Source: Panaeolus papilionaceus
Taxonomy: Eukaryota > Basidiomycota > Agaricomycetes > Agaricales
Assembly (NCBI GenBank): GCA_015501605.1
Contig: JADNRZ010000006.1
Span: 1,488,001-1,552,000, forward strand
DNA length: 64,000 nt
Direction of reading: 5' to 3'
Shown here: piece after piece, positions 11,381 to 22,989 of the stretch
How positions within the stretch are numbered: position 1 is the stretch's first letter
Layout of the letters: each line of letters begins with the position of its first letter
Program-made: the position numbers and the translations under genes
The notes under the pieces: generated by a model
What the model was told of the DNA's origin: nothing
Database searches by the model: none
What the model saw: only the letters and a program-made list of their open reading frames with translations

Positions 11381-12914
11381 GGTAGAATTGCTTCAGATGG
11401 ACGAGGTCGACAAAATTTTACGGTGGATTCAGTAGGTAGCCTCGACGAGACAAGGAAGTGGATAAAGGTGAGAGGGAAGGATGAGGATGAGAGGAAAGAA
11501 ACGAGCCAAGAGCGAACATAGTTGAGGAATGCGGGGAAGAGGAAACATAATAACCGGTGGGGCCTGATCATGAATGAAACCCCTGAATAAGGACGATCAA
11601 CAGACCCTTCCGCTCAAGCCTCCGCAGACAATTACCATTGGCTACAGTCTGACACCACCCATCAGACGGAACCTGCCCCTACTTTGTGTCAGTCGTCATG
11701 AGACTGAGAATTTAAATTCTCTCCACTCGCCTAACCCCAGAATGAGTTCCTTTCACCTAGTTTACGTATCGTTTTCTCTTTCGACTGTCCATATGACCTC
11801 CATCTGCCGGTGAGGATTGCCTAACGTTTCTTTGACTCTGACGGAAGTTAGCTTAAAGGTCGATGCTACTAGCTATACAACCCAGTCGAAATGATTTAGA
11901 AGCCTCGAAACTCTGCGGCTCAAACCCGTTTCGACGTGAATACTAAGTACACATGGGAGATGGTAGGGTTATTTCTTCACCTTCTTGCGCGTGATACTGT
12001 TACGCAAACATCTATCCATCATGTCGAATCCGAATGGCCACACACGACATGTTGTGGGACAATCGAAGGTGGATCCAAAAAGCCAAAAAGGTCTCAATTG
12101 ATCTTCACGTCTAACCGAGGTCCCATAATACACTTGTAATACACAGCCAGCTTTGTGGTACAGGGACACCCATGTATGGTGAATCATGAGTAGAAAAAGA
12201 GACGAAGGGTAGATAAAGTGTGAGGTTTATTTTGTATCCGAATCGTAGTTCGGAAAATCTGAGCGTTTGCCACTGTCAAAAATTGTATGTGTGGACAACC
12301 AAAATAGCTTGACTTTCGCATTGGAGGTCGGTGACAGCGACTATGAGCCTTCACGCACCTGAAAACGAATGCCTCCCATTCATCTTCGACACGAAACTCC
12401 CAAGGTTAGAGAGTGTAAATGTATAGAGGAGATTGTCATGTAAATGGTTGGTAGGAATAATGTCAGATATAATAGCGGAGTGGGAAGGGGAGGTTTGAAG
12501 CAAGAAGTCACATAGATCGTGGAAACGAGGGATCATATTCTACATAATTCTTGAAGGCACATCAAGGAGATATGCTTGCGCGGTTAAGTGAAGTGACGTC
12601 GAATGCGAAGGATTTTATCCTCTGTATAAAAATCCAGATGACACGAGATGCATAGTCCAAAGCCAAATGGGCGTCAAAAACAATGCCGATGACATATGTG
12701 AGGCTGTGACTTGGATGCGCTCAGCAAATTTGAGGCTTAGTGCATCAATATCTGTACTAGGACGCATAGAAAAGAGCGCCAAAATAAAATGATCTTGGCC
12801 AGCACGCGGAATTTCTGTTGAGTGCCGCTGCTAGGCTGCACAAATCTAAAATTTCTCACAAACATCAACGAAAGTTGGTTCAAGGGATTAGACAACACCT
12901 ACGCTGCAGCAAGG
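11381..12914. other. 1.5-kb gene-poor interval
   Basis: Lies between the start of the paraoxonase-like gene and the 3' end of the 7TM receptor gene, both on the minus strand. Several short open frames occur on both strands (for example 11936-12139 and 12351-12536), but none has convincing splice sites, family motifs or codon pattern. No repeat or RNA gene was recognised. Confidence 0.5.
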
Positions 12915-14659
12915 TTATGGCGGAAGATAACCATGTCCATCATCCTCTTGTTGGACCGAAGGCCGAGGCTCAGTAGAACCAGAGGCCCTGATTAGTATTG
13001 GAGCCTTGCTGTCAGTGTGTTGCAAAGTAGAGGTTGAGTCCCCTGGCAGCGGTGAAGTAGTTGATTCAACAAGTGTCAGTGTTCCTGGGGGTGACTGACG
13101 CAGGTCACGGTGGCCATTACTTTGTTGAACAGCAAGAGAGGGTGAAGGAGTCCTCAAATCTGCGAGGTATCCAAACTTGCGAGAGTGTGTTGCAGTTCGC
13201 TCACCTGGAGAAGGGTGATCCTGAAGGATAATTTGTACCTGTGAGTTTCGATCGTCTCCATTCAGGGGCTGACCAATAACAAGTCTGGGACGGGTGAAGA
13301 AGAAGAGGACGAGATTAAAGAGGCCAGAAAGAGCGAAGAGGGAATTGCTGAACAGGATGAATTGATATGAAACAGTAGTCCCTCGAAAGCTGAGCCACCT
13401 GGAAATGGTGTTTGGGAAGATGCAGACAATGTATACCAATGGATAGCTAGATGCGATTTAGCACTAAGACACATGTATGGAACCCAACGAGATTGAGAAA
13501 CTCACTAAAGCATTGAATTAGCTATCGCCTTCGTTCTCTTCACTTCTTCTGATTCGGTGTGCCTGTGGGTATCATCACTCCTTTCTTGGTAGTTGCTGTA
13601 CCAGTGGATGCCGTCATCGACTATGACCCACCCACGCATAACCATAAACATGGCACCATATAAAAGGATCAAGGAGAAGGCTGAAAACCAGACCCAAAGG
13701 TACTCCGTTACAATTCGCTCAGTAGGGTACTGGGCGTCGATCCAGCACCCTGTGTGCCAATTTTTGGATATTAGTCAAAATGAAAGTCAAACAACCGCTT
13801 CAAGACGTACAAAATCCGGTGGGACCGTAATAGCCGCCCTTTCTGTGTATCCCGTTGGGAATGACGAGTATCAGGGCAGCGCATAGCCATATGATAGCTA
13901 TGGCATATTGTGACATGTTGCTCGGGGCTCGCCATCTCACGACCAGGATCAAAAAAGTGTGGACGGCGATTGCCTGAATGTATTTTGGTGAGATGATCAC
14001 GTTTCGGGTTCGCATAAAATGGCATACCAATGACCTGCCCAAAGTGAATTCAGCACAGTATGTGAGAGGATATAGAATGAAACATACGTTAATGCGACTC
14101 CAACAATCCCAACTTGCTTGACAGCGGCCTGGGCAGTGCATAACGGTCCAGGCGACACCATCTGCTCCGTCTCATAAGCGGTGGGAATGCAAATCATTTA
14201 AACGGACACATTACCCCTTGTCGCATCCAGACAACGTTTGGGAGTGTGCCTGTGAGTTGGATGTCATTGTAAGTTCAAGTCTGAGCGATTGCGCGGCTGT
14301 AACAAAAAAAAATACCGATGGCCTGTATCAGGTCCGCCAGCATTAGGTTGAGGAATAACCCTGAATCACTGGCGTCCGTGGACGTTGTGCGTGTTCCCTT
14401 CCTCCATCTCCTCAATCTGAGGCTAACTCGCTTGTACTATACCTCATTGAGAACGGTGTTCACTGCGTCTGAAAAGCGAAGAAACATACAGCAGTAAACC
14501 CTAAAATCAACAACACCGATGCAGCGGAGAGGCTAACAAGTTCTTTCAGCGATTCTGGTACCATGTGATGTCATTCATCCAGACTTACCAAGCAGACTGG
14601 ATCGTAAAGTAGATTCCCAACCGAACTCCAAAGCTGAAGGGGGTAGGTGAGTCGTCCAT
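12915..14659 (-). CDS. Seven-transmembrane G-protein-coupled receptor, Git3/cAMP-receptor-like (429 aa)
   Basis: Nine exons on the minus strand: 14589-14659, 14490-14532, 14316-14436, 14215-14249, 14088-14161, 14028-14034, 13811-13973, 13506-13749 and 12915-13446. Exon 6 is only 7 nt (GTCATTG) and is needed to keep frame. Signatures of the fungal nutrient-receptor class are present: LFLNLMLADLIQAIG (TM2), VALTSLAIAVHTF (TM3), YYGPTGFWCWI before TM5, and YYPLVYIVCIFPNTISRW in TM6, followed by a last hydrophobic segment ending FNLVLFFFTRPR. A cytosolic tail of about 110 residues, rich in Ser, Pro and Thr, probably carries phosphorylation sites. Such receptors act at the plasma membrane and couple to a G-alpha/cAMP pathway; the ligand cannot be read from sequence. 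The start codon is the ATG opening MDDSPTPFSFG, which restores the expected first helix. Confidence 0.85.
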
Positions 14660-15967
14660 TAGAATGCGGGAGAGCGCCAACAGGAGGGCGAGTTGGTGGG
14701 AGGAATCATATAAAAAGTCAAGAGCAAACTCGTTGGAATGGAGCCTGCATATGCCATATACTTATCAACGCCCAGTGCGGTGATGACTTTATCATCAGAT
14801 GGACGCCCTAATCAAGCCCCCCAATCCAAATAGCTGAATTGGTAACCGGCCGAAGGCACCTAAAACCCACGCTGATACAAGCTTAAGTTTAAGCGTGCAC
14901 ATGCTCCGTCATCGCGATTCGCGCAATTTGAATCCGATCCATCAAACAGAGCGAGTGTTTCACCCGAGCCCCATGATAGCAAGTACCACATTCACGACTA
15001 TGTAGCCTGCCTACGTATAAAGCAGCGATGCGAGTGAGTAACTCTGTCCCTCATCATTTCTTCAGATGAACACACGATCCGGTTATTTTTAGCGGGAGAA
15101 TACCCAGGGGAACCATGGTGTCAGCTAGTATCATTACCAAAACCAAACGGGACAATACCAAGACCAAGCCTTTGAATTCGAATTCAAACAGTAGAATATC
15201 GATAAATAGCAAGTATCACATCGTCGACAGGGTGTATAAAGGAGTACAACAGAAAGTGCGCAATGTTTTTTTTTTTTTTTGTGGAGCCAATGGCAGTAGG
15301 CAGTCAATATATTATCGTCTCCTTCGTGCCGGCGTGTAGTGCAGGAGGAAAGTGCGTAATGTTGAAGGAAGGAAGAAAGAAAAGAATGCAAACAAGAAAT
15401 CTGAACCATCGCCGCTGAAAGCTGTCTCAGTCCATAATCCGGCATTTACCGACGTACACCCCACCGCCAAGTATCATGATGATCATCTCTGTTTCCATCT
15501 TTGTCTCCAGCCTGCATGAGCTGGGTGCTTGGATTTGCAAACCACGACTCTTCCATCCAGAAATAAACGATATAAGTTCTATTCGGATGGTCTATAATAT
15601 ATCAACGTTTAATTACCATACAACTTCTTGTGGTGGTCCATATGGGAAACCAACGCTCACTCCTTCGACTCCACTCGTACTTATCCTGGCTGACTTCTTT
15701 TGGGAACTTCTCTCGCGTCTCTCGGTATAAAAATACATTTAACAAGGCATTTGACCCCTTCAAAAAGCATGGATTATGGCTGTAACAAGTGCTCAATCTT
15801 CACTAGGAGGGATCGACCATGCAACATGAGCTGACTTGCTTCATTACCGCAAAGAAACCGGATAAATCGGTTCAAGAATATGTATATAAGAAAACGATGC
15901 TGGCTATTGGGGAGAAGGCATAATATTTTATTTTAGCTTTCCCTCTTCAGCGGTACAGTCCTTTCAG
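14660..15967. other. 1.3-kb intergenic interval between receptor and GH16 genes
   Basis: Divergent arrangement: the receptor reads left and the GH16 gene reads right. Contains a run of about 16 T (around 15266-15281) and AT-rich stretches. No convincing extra gene; open frames at 15115-15339 and 15134-15445 overlap on opposite strands and look random. Confidence 0.45.
15883..15890 (+). promoter_or_regulatory. Probable TATA box of the GH16 gene
   Basis: TATATAAG lies 78-85 bp before the ATG at 15968, a plausible distance for a fungal core promoter with a short leader. Confidence 0.5.
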
Positions 15968-17188
15968 ATGCTAACTGCAATTGCTGTGATCACTGTTCTC
16001 TTCCCACTTGCTGTACAAGCAGCCGGAACTGCGGTGAGATTCATACCTTGGTATTTAAATATCTCAAACTAACACACCTAACCTCTAAGGCTTGCAGTGC
16101 ATACGTAGTCCCAGGTGTGTCTGGCGCCTTTACAGAACACGCCGTCACAAACTTCAAGACCATCAATTCTGCTGGTCAGAATGCTGCATCATGGTTGAGG
16201 TTCGTTGACGAAAGCTCTCGTGCTCTGCCAGACAGCTTACAGATAAACAGCTCAAATGGATACTGGGTCAGCGCCTACGCAATCGAAGGCTCCCCTATAC
16301 CCCATTCATTCCAACCAGATAATATCAATTTTGGCAATGGCACACTTGATCTCCGAGTCAAACGCTACTCGGGCTCTGGATATGTATTTAGCTCAGAATT
16401 TGGTACTGAGGCTCGATTCCGTTATGGATCTATTCGAACAGTTCAGAAGTCCAGTCGTACACCTGGTATTGTTGAAGGCAACTTTCTCTACGGTGGGTAC
16501 TTGGTCAAACTCAGTTGCCTTTCACTCGCTCATTGTTCCACTGTGTAGGGGGCCAGTATCTCGAAACCGACTTCGAGATCTTAACCAGCACCATCGATAC
16601 CTCATCAGCATGTGTGTCAAAAGGTATTTGGGCAACCAACCATGTATGTGCTATCTATGTCACAGGTGATCAGTTTCTTCTTTTCCATTCTAATCAACGC
16701 TTTTTTTAGCCCTTGAAAGACGGAGACCAGCGGGTTTACAAGACCATTCCATTCCCATTCGACCCGCGCGGAGCTTTCCATGGTTCGTACGCCCAAACGT
16801 CATTTCACAAATTGGTATACTAAAATAGCTTGCAGAATATCGAATTGACGTTGGTATCTCGCTTTAAGGGAGGAACCTTTTATTAATTGCATGGTGTAGT
16901 GGGTGCCGGAAGCCACCATATTCTACCTTGACGGCGTTGAAGTTGCGCGCCTTACCCTAAATGTGAGTCGCACCGCCTTCGCCGTTTCTAAACAAGCGTT
17001 GCGAAGCTTTTTCTCGTTTTTAGGTTCCAAACCAGGAAGCGCCATGGGTTTGGAACTTTTGGAGCAACGGCGACCCATGCTGGTCTGCTGGTCCTCCAAC
17101 GGCGGACTCCATCACTCAGATTCAATCCATAGAGATATACAAAGGATATACACCCACAGCTCCCACTGCTGGGGTTTGCCATATATAA
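15968..17188 (+). CDS. Glycoside hydrolase family 16 protein, secreted (292 aa)
   Basis: Seven exons: 15968-16033, 16090-16492, 16549-16643, 16710-16782, 16836-16849, 16900-16962 and 17024-17188. Exon 5 is only 14 nt. The N-terminus MLTAIAVITVLFPLAVQAA is a signal peptide. The GH16 catalytic signature E-x-D-x-E is present as LETDFEIL at the start of exon 3, followed by a jelly-roll pattern (EYRIDWVPEATIFYLDGVEV, PWVWNFWSNGDP) typical of concanavalin-like glucanases. GH16 enzymes cut or transfer beta-1,3 or mixed-linkage glucans in cell walls; this one is secreted and could act on the fungus's own wall or on food polysaccharides. It ends soon after the fold, with no GPI signal or carbohydrate-binding module. 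Size is normal for the compact fungal members. Confidence 0.87.
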
Positions 17189-17528
17189 CCTTCTCAGATC
17201 TTAATTTGTACTGGTTTTGAACGGCGTGTTTTGCTTATGCTTTTACTCTTCCCGTATATATTTTTCGATATGTGCGCGTTGGGGTACCTCCGTCGTCCCG
17301 TATTGAAGAGACTGGCGACACCATATTATACCATGGGGCAAGGAAAACACTGCAAGCTTGCAACATCAAGGGCTATACGACAAGCCATTAAGGTGATATC
17401 CTATCGGCCCTGAGTCGAGGTTGTTTACGTCTGTTTGCGAGTTGTAGACTTGCAGTGGAGGGGGTTTCTCCTTGATCACTACCATCACCACAAGCATCTG
17501 AGTAGCATCTGCTTAGCCTTTAGGCGAG
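17189..17528. other. Intergenic region before the second F-box-like gene
   Basis: About 340 bases with the 3' region of the GH16 gene and the promoter of the next gene. Nothing specific recognised. Confidence 0.4.
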
Positions 17529-18883
17529 ATGCTACTCCGCCATGGAGCTTTCCCTGCTGAGCTGGTTTTACAGGTTATCAGCCATATCGACGAAATACAC
17601 GACAAAGCTACTCTCTCGGCATGCTCGCGCTTGGGAATTTTTTTTCAAAAAGACGCCCAACGGAGGCTTTTCTCGCATGTCAGATTTCGATATGTCATCA
17701 CGAGCCATTTAACGCTTCACGATATTTCGACCAGCTCACAGAAGTTTCTTCGCTCTCTGGATCATTCTGAACTCGCAATCTATGTCCGCAGCTTTACGAT
17801 TTGTCTGCTTACTCAGCCCCCTGCTGTAAATTCCCTCATTGAACAAACGCATGCTACAAGCTTGTACAAAATCCTCCCAGTTTTACATCTCCTTACGGAA
17901 TTCTCCATTGACGGCATGAGCGGGTCATTTGAAGATACGCTTTGGCATTCCGATAATTTACCTACAAGGTTCATGGAAGCCATCGAAAATACTCTATTAT
18001 ACAGGAGGGGCGTAGTCTCATTATCACTTCTTGGGCCTATAATCTTCCCAAAAGCGCTGCTCTGGTACCCGCAAAAGCTCAAAAACCTCACCATATCAAC
18101 AAAATCATTCCAAGACCAGCCAGACGCGCCCATCGAGGAAATTGAACGAAACTCGCCCGTTTATTTGACCTCCCTCAACGTTCATTCAACTGCACGCGAG
18201 CCTGAGTCGTTCATCACCGACTTTGTTCGGTTTTTCAAAGCATTGCGAACTCCGATCTGTCTTTCGCAGTTGACACATTTGGATATAAGTCGATGCAAGA
18301 CTACCCTCCCCGCCAACCTGCAGCGACTTTTGTCAGTATGCCCACGTCATCTCGAATCACTCGTCCTTCCAATACCGTCTGCAGGTAGAGTCCTTGTCCT
18401 TGTGCTAATATAATAGCTCTGGACTGAAATTCTTCAGCATTTGACTCTTTTCGCCCACCTGCATATGCTCTTTGGACGACAGAGGACCGTATCGTGGATC
18501 TCCACACCCTGACCAGCCTCTCAAACCTCGTATTTGCCGGCCACATAATTTCCAGAGGCCAAGCCATGTATTCCTCTCTGTGGTGGTTAGGCGAAGTCAT
18601 TAAAACTCTCAATTCGACCAACACCAACCTTCGCGTCCATGCAAATTTCCTCCTCACTCATATCCCGGTGGGCTACGAGCCACTACCTTGGGAACGCTTT
18701 GTGGAGCCATTGCTGTCGAAAGTGGCAAACGTTCACAACATCAGAATAGAAGTTCTGTCTTACGCCAGGGCGCTGGATGCTTATCTCGATGACAAGCGAT
18801 TAAGATGGATGCACGAAAACTTGAGGGACTCGCCGATTTTGCAAAAGTTAGGCACTAGTTTTGTCGAGGGGTGGATGAAATAA
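17529..18883 (+). CDS. F-box-like / leucine-rich protein (433 aa)
   Basis: Two exons, 17529-18384 and 18438-18883, with GT..AG ends and frame kept. The N-terminus has the F-box-like pattern FPAELVLQVISHIDEIHDK, then a basic helix ending AQRRLFSHVRF, as in the other family copies of this window. The remainder contains irregular Leu-rich repeats (LKNLTISTKS, LTHLDISRCKTTLP, LESLVLP). The intron sits at the same place as in the copy at 21416-22830, just after the LESLVLP/LAPDQ strand, which shows common descent. Probable substrate adaptor of an SCF ubiquitin ligase by analogy; the target is unknown. Sequence identity to the neighbouring copies is low except in the N-terminal motif and a C-terminal WLGEVIKT motif, shared with WIGEVIKT in the 21416 copy. 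Confidence 0.78.
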
Positions 18884-19358
18884 TGAATTGAAATTTTATT
18901 GTGTACGAGCCCTCGTCCTCAGTAATGGCCACCAGCTAACAAGCCTGTAAGAGCCATGACACATGACCACGAACAGGTACTCTGCATTTTTGTTCCCCTT
19001 TGAGAAGGAAGTGGGTGCAGTTATGAATGCTTAGCGATATCCTAAGCGCTCATACAACATCCGACCCTCGCAACTGGCCAAGGAGAGGTTCATCGGGTGA
19101 AGCCACCTGCAGGCACTTGTGAACTGACCGGTGACTGGTCAGTCAACCGGTTATTATAGCATGCCATTTATGGAAGGAAGCTGTTTCGAGACCTGCGTAT
19201 GGTTGCAATTTTATTTTGCCGTTCTTCAGCATTCTTCATATTTATACAAGTCGTTTTAGACTTTAAGTTTCACCAAAGTCTTTCATCGTCGATACCTGAG
19301 ACCCATTATTGCACAAATTTTACGAACCCTTTCCACGCAAACGACTTTACACACCCAA
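18884..19358. other. Intergenic region before the MYND gene
   Basis: About 475 bases. A short direct repetition of ACTGACCGGTGACTGGTCAGT character near 19124-19144 can form a small hairpin; function unknown. No gene recognised. Confidence 0.35.
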
Positions 19359-20993
19359 ATGGTAGACTTGAAAGCATTTGGCGGAATGGATGGCCAGGGG
19401 ACACCGGAGCTTCATCATCGCTACATGATGGAGTATATTCGTCAAGCCCTGCAGGATCCCAAACACCCAACTGCCTGCAGCGGGGTACTGAATTTTGCGA
19501 TGGAGGAACTGAGGGACTATGAAGAATTTACGGACGAGTTTTGGCAGGACCTTTATCGCTTTATGACAACCAACTACACCGAAGACGAGTTCACGGAGAT
19601 GTTTGTGTCATTTTCTCACTGTGCCTGCGAGGACGACTCTTTCGGATTACACTTATACTACCAAGTCAGCAAGGAAGGGCTCAACAACGACTCAGGCTCG
19701 AACGAAACGGCGTCGCAGTTTGCAAAATCGATGCAGCATTGCTTCAACACGGAAGAGATGGTTATTTCAATGTTCAGAATGGTTCATGAGGTTCTGGATC
19801 GCTCAAATACGCTGAAAGTCGTTAAAGGAATTTCACAATCGTGGCCGCGACGGATTTCAGACATCCTACCCGGCAATCCTGATGACCTTCTGAGGTTCTT
19901 CATACGCACGTACCGCTTTGTCCACGACCCGGTTGTCATGCTCGGGACGATGAATACACTTATCTCTCTCTGTGGGCCACTGATCCACGACAGCCTCATC
20001 AAATACCACGCGACTGGCTTAATACTTCTCCAATCTTGCAGACTGAAATCTCTGGACCTTCTTCTGAAATCCATGAAGTCAGGGACGCTTCCTAACCGGT
20101 CCACCTGTGATAATTTCTACAGGCTTGCGTCTGCTTTCGCTATATATCTGAAGCAAATCTGTCGCAAACCTCTAAACGCAGCTTTGCTGATGGATGGAGG
20201 GGAAACAAAGGCTCTGCAACTCTGTTCCATCTTCATCTACCTCCTCAACAACCTTCCCAACGTAATGATAGAACAAGAATCAACAGTACAAATGTTGTGC
20301 CTGTTCATTGCAGGAGTTGGGAGGGACCTATATCGCGCTTTCAGGATGGACGCCCCAGGCCGTCTGGATAATATCCCGTTCCACCCATTGATTGTCGAGC
20401 AGGTCAGAAAGCGAAAAAATCTATTTGCAGCACCATCCGGACAGACAAGGACACCCGTGGAGTACATCGCACTTGCAATGCTAGCTGGTCGCACCTATCA
20501 CTTTTGTTCCAATGTGGCCTGCCGATTGTACTTCGTTCATGTTGGCAATGAATACAAAATGTGCCGAGGTTGTCAAACAGTTGGATACTGCAGCCGCGAA
20601 TGCCAGGCTAGTGATTGGAGGGCCAATCGGTATGGCCATAAACACCTTTGCGGTATATTCAGGAAAATTCTCAAAGAGCGAGGGGGATGGAAGGGATGGT
20701 TCTCTGAGTATATTATTACCAGCAGGGACGCGACGATGGACCAAGGAGATACGTTGATGTGGGATATAAAGGATTTGGTGGTGAGTATGAGGAATAGACG
20801 CGAATTGGACGATGAAGAATATAGATATCTAGCTGGATGGGGGGAGCGGTTGTACACTAAAAAGGTTTCAGGTCCAAATCGAATGGGACAAACATTCCAT
20901 CCTGGCTACGCCGACTACGACTCTCTATTGGCCCCATTCATTAACTCTACTGGCCTCTTGCAAGGTCCTCAACGTGAGCACTTTCCCCCTTGA
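19359..20993 (+). CDS. MYND-type zinc-finger protein (544 aa)
   Basis: Single-exon gene starting at the ATG MVDLKAFGG. A MYND zinc finger lies at about residues 383-431: Cys pairs in CSNVAC, MCRGCQ and YCSREC, closing with GHKHLC, giving the expected zinc ligands. MYND domains are protein-interaction modules that bind proline-rich peptides. The 380 residues before the finger are mostly helical and Leu-rich with no recognised domain; this layout (long unknown helical region plus C-terminal MYND finger) is a large, expanded family in Agaricomycetes. About 110 residues follow the finger. No SET domain was seen, so a methyltransferase role is not supported. Function is unknown. Confidence 0.8.
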   Translation: MVDLKAFGGMDGQGTPELHHRYMMEYIRQALQDPKHPTACSGVLNFAMEELRDYEEFTDEFWQDLYRFMTTNYTEDEFTEMFVSFSHCACEDDSFGLHLYYQVSKEGLNNDSGSNETASQFAKSMQHCFNTEEMVISMFRMVHEVLDRSNTLKVVKGISQSWPRRISDILPGNPDDLLRFFIRTYRFVHDPVVMLGTMNTLISLCGPLIHDSLIKYHATGLILLQSCRLKSLDLLLKSMKSGTLPNRSTCDNFYRLASAFAIYLKQICRKPLNAALLMDGGETKALQLCSIFIYLLNNLPNVMIEQESTVQMLCLFIAGVGRDLYRAFRMDAPGRLDNIPFHPLIVEQVRKRKNLFAAPSGQTRTPVEYIALAMLAGRTYHFCSNVACRLYFVHVGNEYKMCRGCQTVGYCSRECQASDWRANRYGHKHLCGIFRKILKERGGWKGWFSEYIITSRDATMDQGDTLMWDIKDLVVSMRNRRELDDEEYRYLAGWGERLYTKKVSGPNRMGQTFHPGYADYDSLLAPFINSTGLLQGPQREHFPP

Positions 20994-21415
20994 GCCTTGA
21001 TGCCGACATGGCTAATAAAATGTTATTATAATTATAACGCAGCGCAATACATGCAGAAATGATAGATGATAATAACTCCTTCAAGTGGGAAACGTTCACT
21101 GTTCGTATGCTATGTGTGTTGTAGACAAAACATCGGGATAGCATTACGGCTTTTCTGTGCTTCGCCACCTTCACATAACTTGGGCCTTAGATTTTGTCCA
21201 GCCAACATTATTTAACGCTCAAACTACAGGTATCGTCATGGCCAATTTTCAACATATGTCAGCCTCTTGACTTAGGGAGCACGCTGAATGTGCTACTGCA
21301 ATCAATGCAATGGCTTATAAAACTTTTCCCATCGAACTCATACGTCGTGACGGTATTTCACGCCGGATTTGTTGTCCTTCCTCCTGCTGCTTGTAGCCGA
21401 ACCATTATAACTTAC
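20994..21415. other. Intergenic region between MYND and F-box-like genes
   Basis: About 420 bases. The frame of the next gene is open upstream to 21194, but the first ATG fitting the family is at 21416. No other feature seen. Confidence 0.4.
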
Positions 21416-22830
21416 ATGGTGTTCAACTCTCGGACTTCCTCTCCAATTAATGTTCCACTCCCAATACTTCCCCCTGAGCTTGTCTTACACATCATCTCGC
21501 TGTTGGATGTGAATGAAGATAAACTCACTATTGCGGCATGTTCACTGATTGCTTCGGCGTATCGCAGCTCAGCTCAGAAGCGCCTCTTTTATTCCGCTCA
21601 CTTCGACCTTTACTTCAAGAAAAGGGGACCTTATGTTCTGACCCGAGATCCCTCTCCTTGTTCAACCAAATTTCTTCGTACTCTGATAGCATGTCCATCC
21701 CTAGAAAAATATGTGCGCTACGTCAAAACGACGTTCGACTATCTTCCAGATGATGATGAATCTGACGATACAAAATACAACTTGGAGGTTCCATGGTTCA
21801 ACATACTATCAAAACTTCGACATCTGGAGACATTTATACTCAATACACCGGCAGGAATGGCGTGGATTAGACTCGACGAATTGACGAGGAGGACGATAGA
21901 AAGTGCGCTACATTGCAACCCGAACCTTCAGATCCTCTCCTTGAATGGAATGAAGACCGTCCCACCTTCTATTTTATCTCACTCTCGTCATTTAGATGGT
22001 CTACTAGTGTCTACTATCGGGCGGATGGGAGACTTCGATGCCGAACACAATGCGGGCTGCGGGTCGCCTACAGATCGGCGACATCAGGCGTTATTACACT
22101 CGTTGTCGATGGGATGGTGTGCTAGGGGTTCAGAATTTCAAACCACCATAAAATTCTTCGCCTCAGCAGACTGCCCATTTTCCCTCTCGAGCTTAACCTC
22201 CCTCGTCCTTACAACAAGCAATGCCCTCCCTGAGGACCTGCAGTTTATTATATCCCTTTGCTCGAAATCTATCAGCGAACTCACATTTCTTGCACCAGAC
22301 CAAGGTTCGTCCTTTCGCCCGATTTATGGCCAAGTATCTAGCGAATTAAATTCCAAGATGTAGCCCAGTACGCAGGTACAACGAAGCCATCCCCTTCCGA
22401 AATTGTCGAAATCTGTCCGATTGTAGATCTTTCGTCGTTGAAGCTTTCACGGCTTCGAATCAGTAGTCGCATCATCCCTCAGCCCAACGCAGAGTTTGAA
22501 AACCCGGCTGGCACAACTCATACCGCTCTCCCATGGATTGGGGAGGTAATTAAGACAATTCCAATCGAACACCTTTCGACTGTACCATGCAGCCTCGAAC
22601 TCAAAATTTCTTATGACGACGTGCGTTCTACAAAGGAGGTTTTACATTGGTCTATGATCAGTGTCCCAGTCTACTCTAGATGGCAGGACCCCAGCCTTTT
22701 AACGGTGCGCATAAAAACATCAGATCGCAAGGTTTCAGAGGACGAGCATCGACAGTATATGGAACGCTTGAGGCAAGATGTGGAATTGGTCAGCAGTTTT
22801 GGTCAAAGCCTGATCTGGGATGATGGGTGA
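21416..22830 (+). CDS. F-box-like / leucine-rich protein (447 aa)
   Basis: Two exons, 21416-22304 and 22376-22830; phases match. The frame is open upstream, but the ATG opening MVFNSRTSS sits just before the F-box-like motif LPPELVLHIISLLDVNEDKLT, as in the relatives. The region SAYRSSAQKRLFYSAHFDLYF closes the F-box-like part. Leu-rich repeat-like strands follow (LQILSLNGMKTVPPSIL, LTSLVLTTSNALP). The single intron falls after LAPDQG, at the same place as in the 17529 copy. The closest relative in the window is the damaged minus-strand copy at 22990-24609: both share the LPxELVLxI motif and the ISLCSK strand, so the pair looks like an inverted tandem duplication. Predicted SCF adaptor of unknown target. 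Confidence 0.8.
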
Positions 22831-22989
22831 AAAAAATATTCGAGCGGTAAAGAAAGAGGTAGTAGGTATTCTTTAAATCAAAATATACATAACATACGGG
22901 CGTCCATGCAGAGAAAGAAACACAAAGTGCTAGTTGATTCCTTCGAGAAAGTTACAACATCAAACGAGATGTAGTATGGCTCAAACACA

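Noticed and set aside
15266..15281. Run of about 16 T
   Set aside because: Looked at as a possible retroelement tail, but no coding remnant, target duplication or second end is near.
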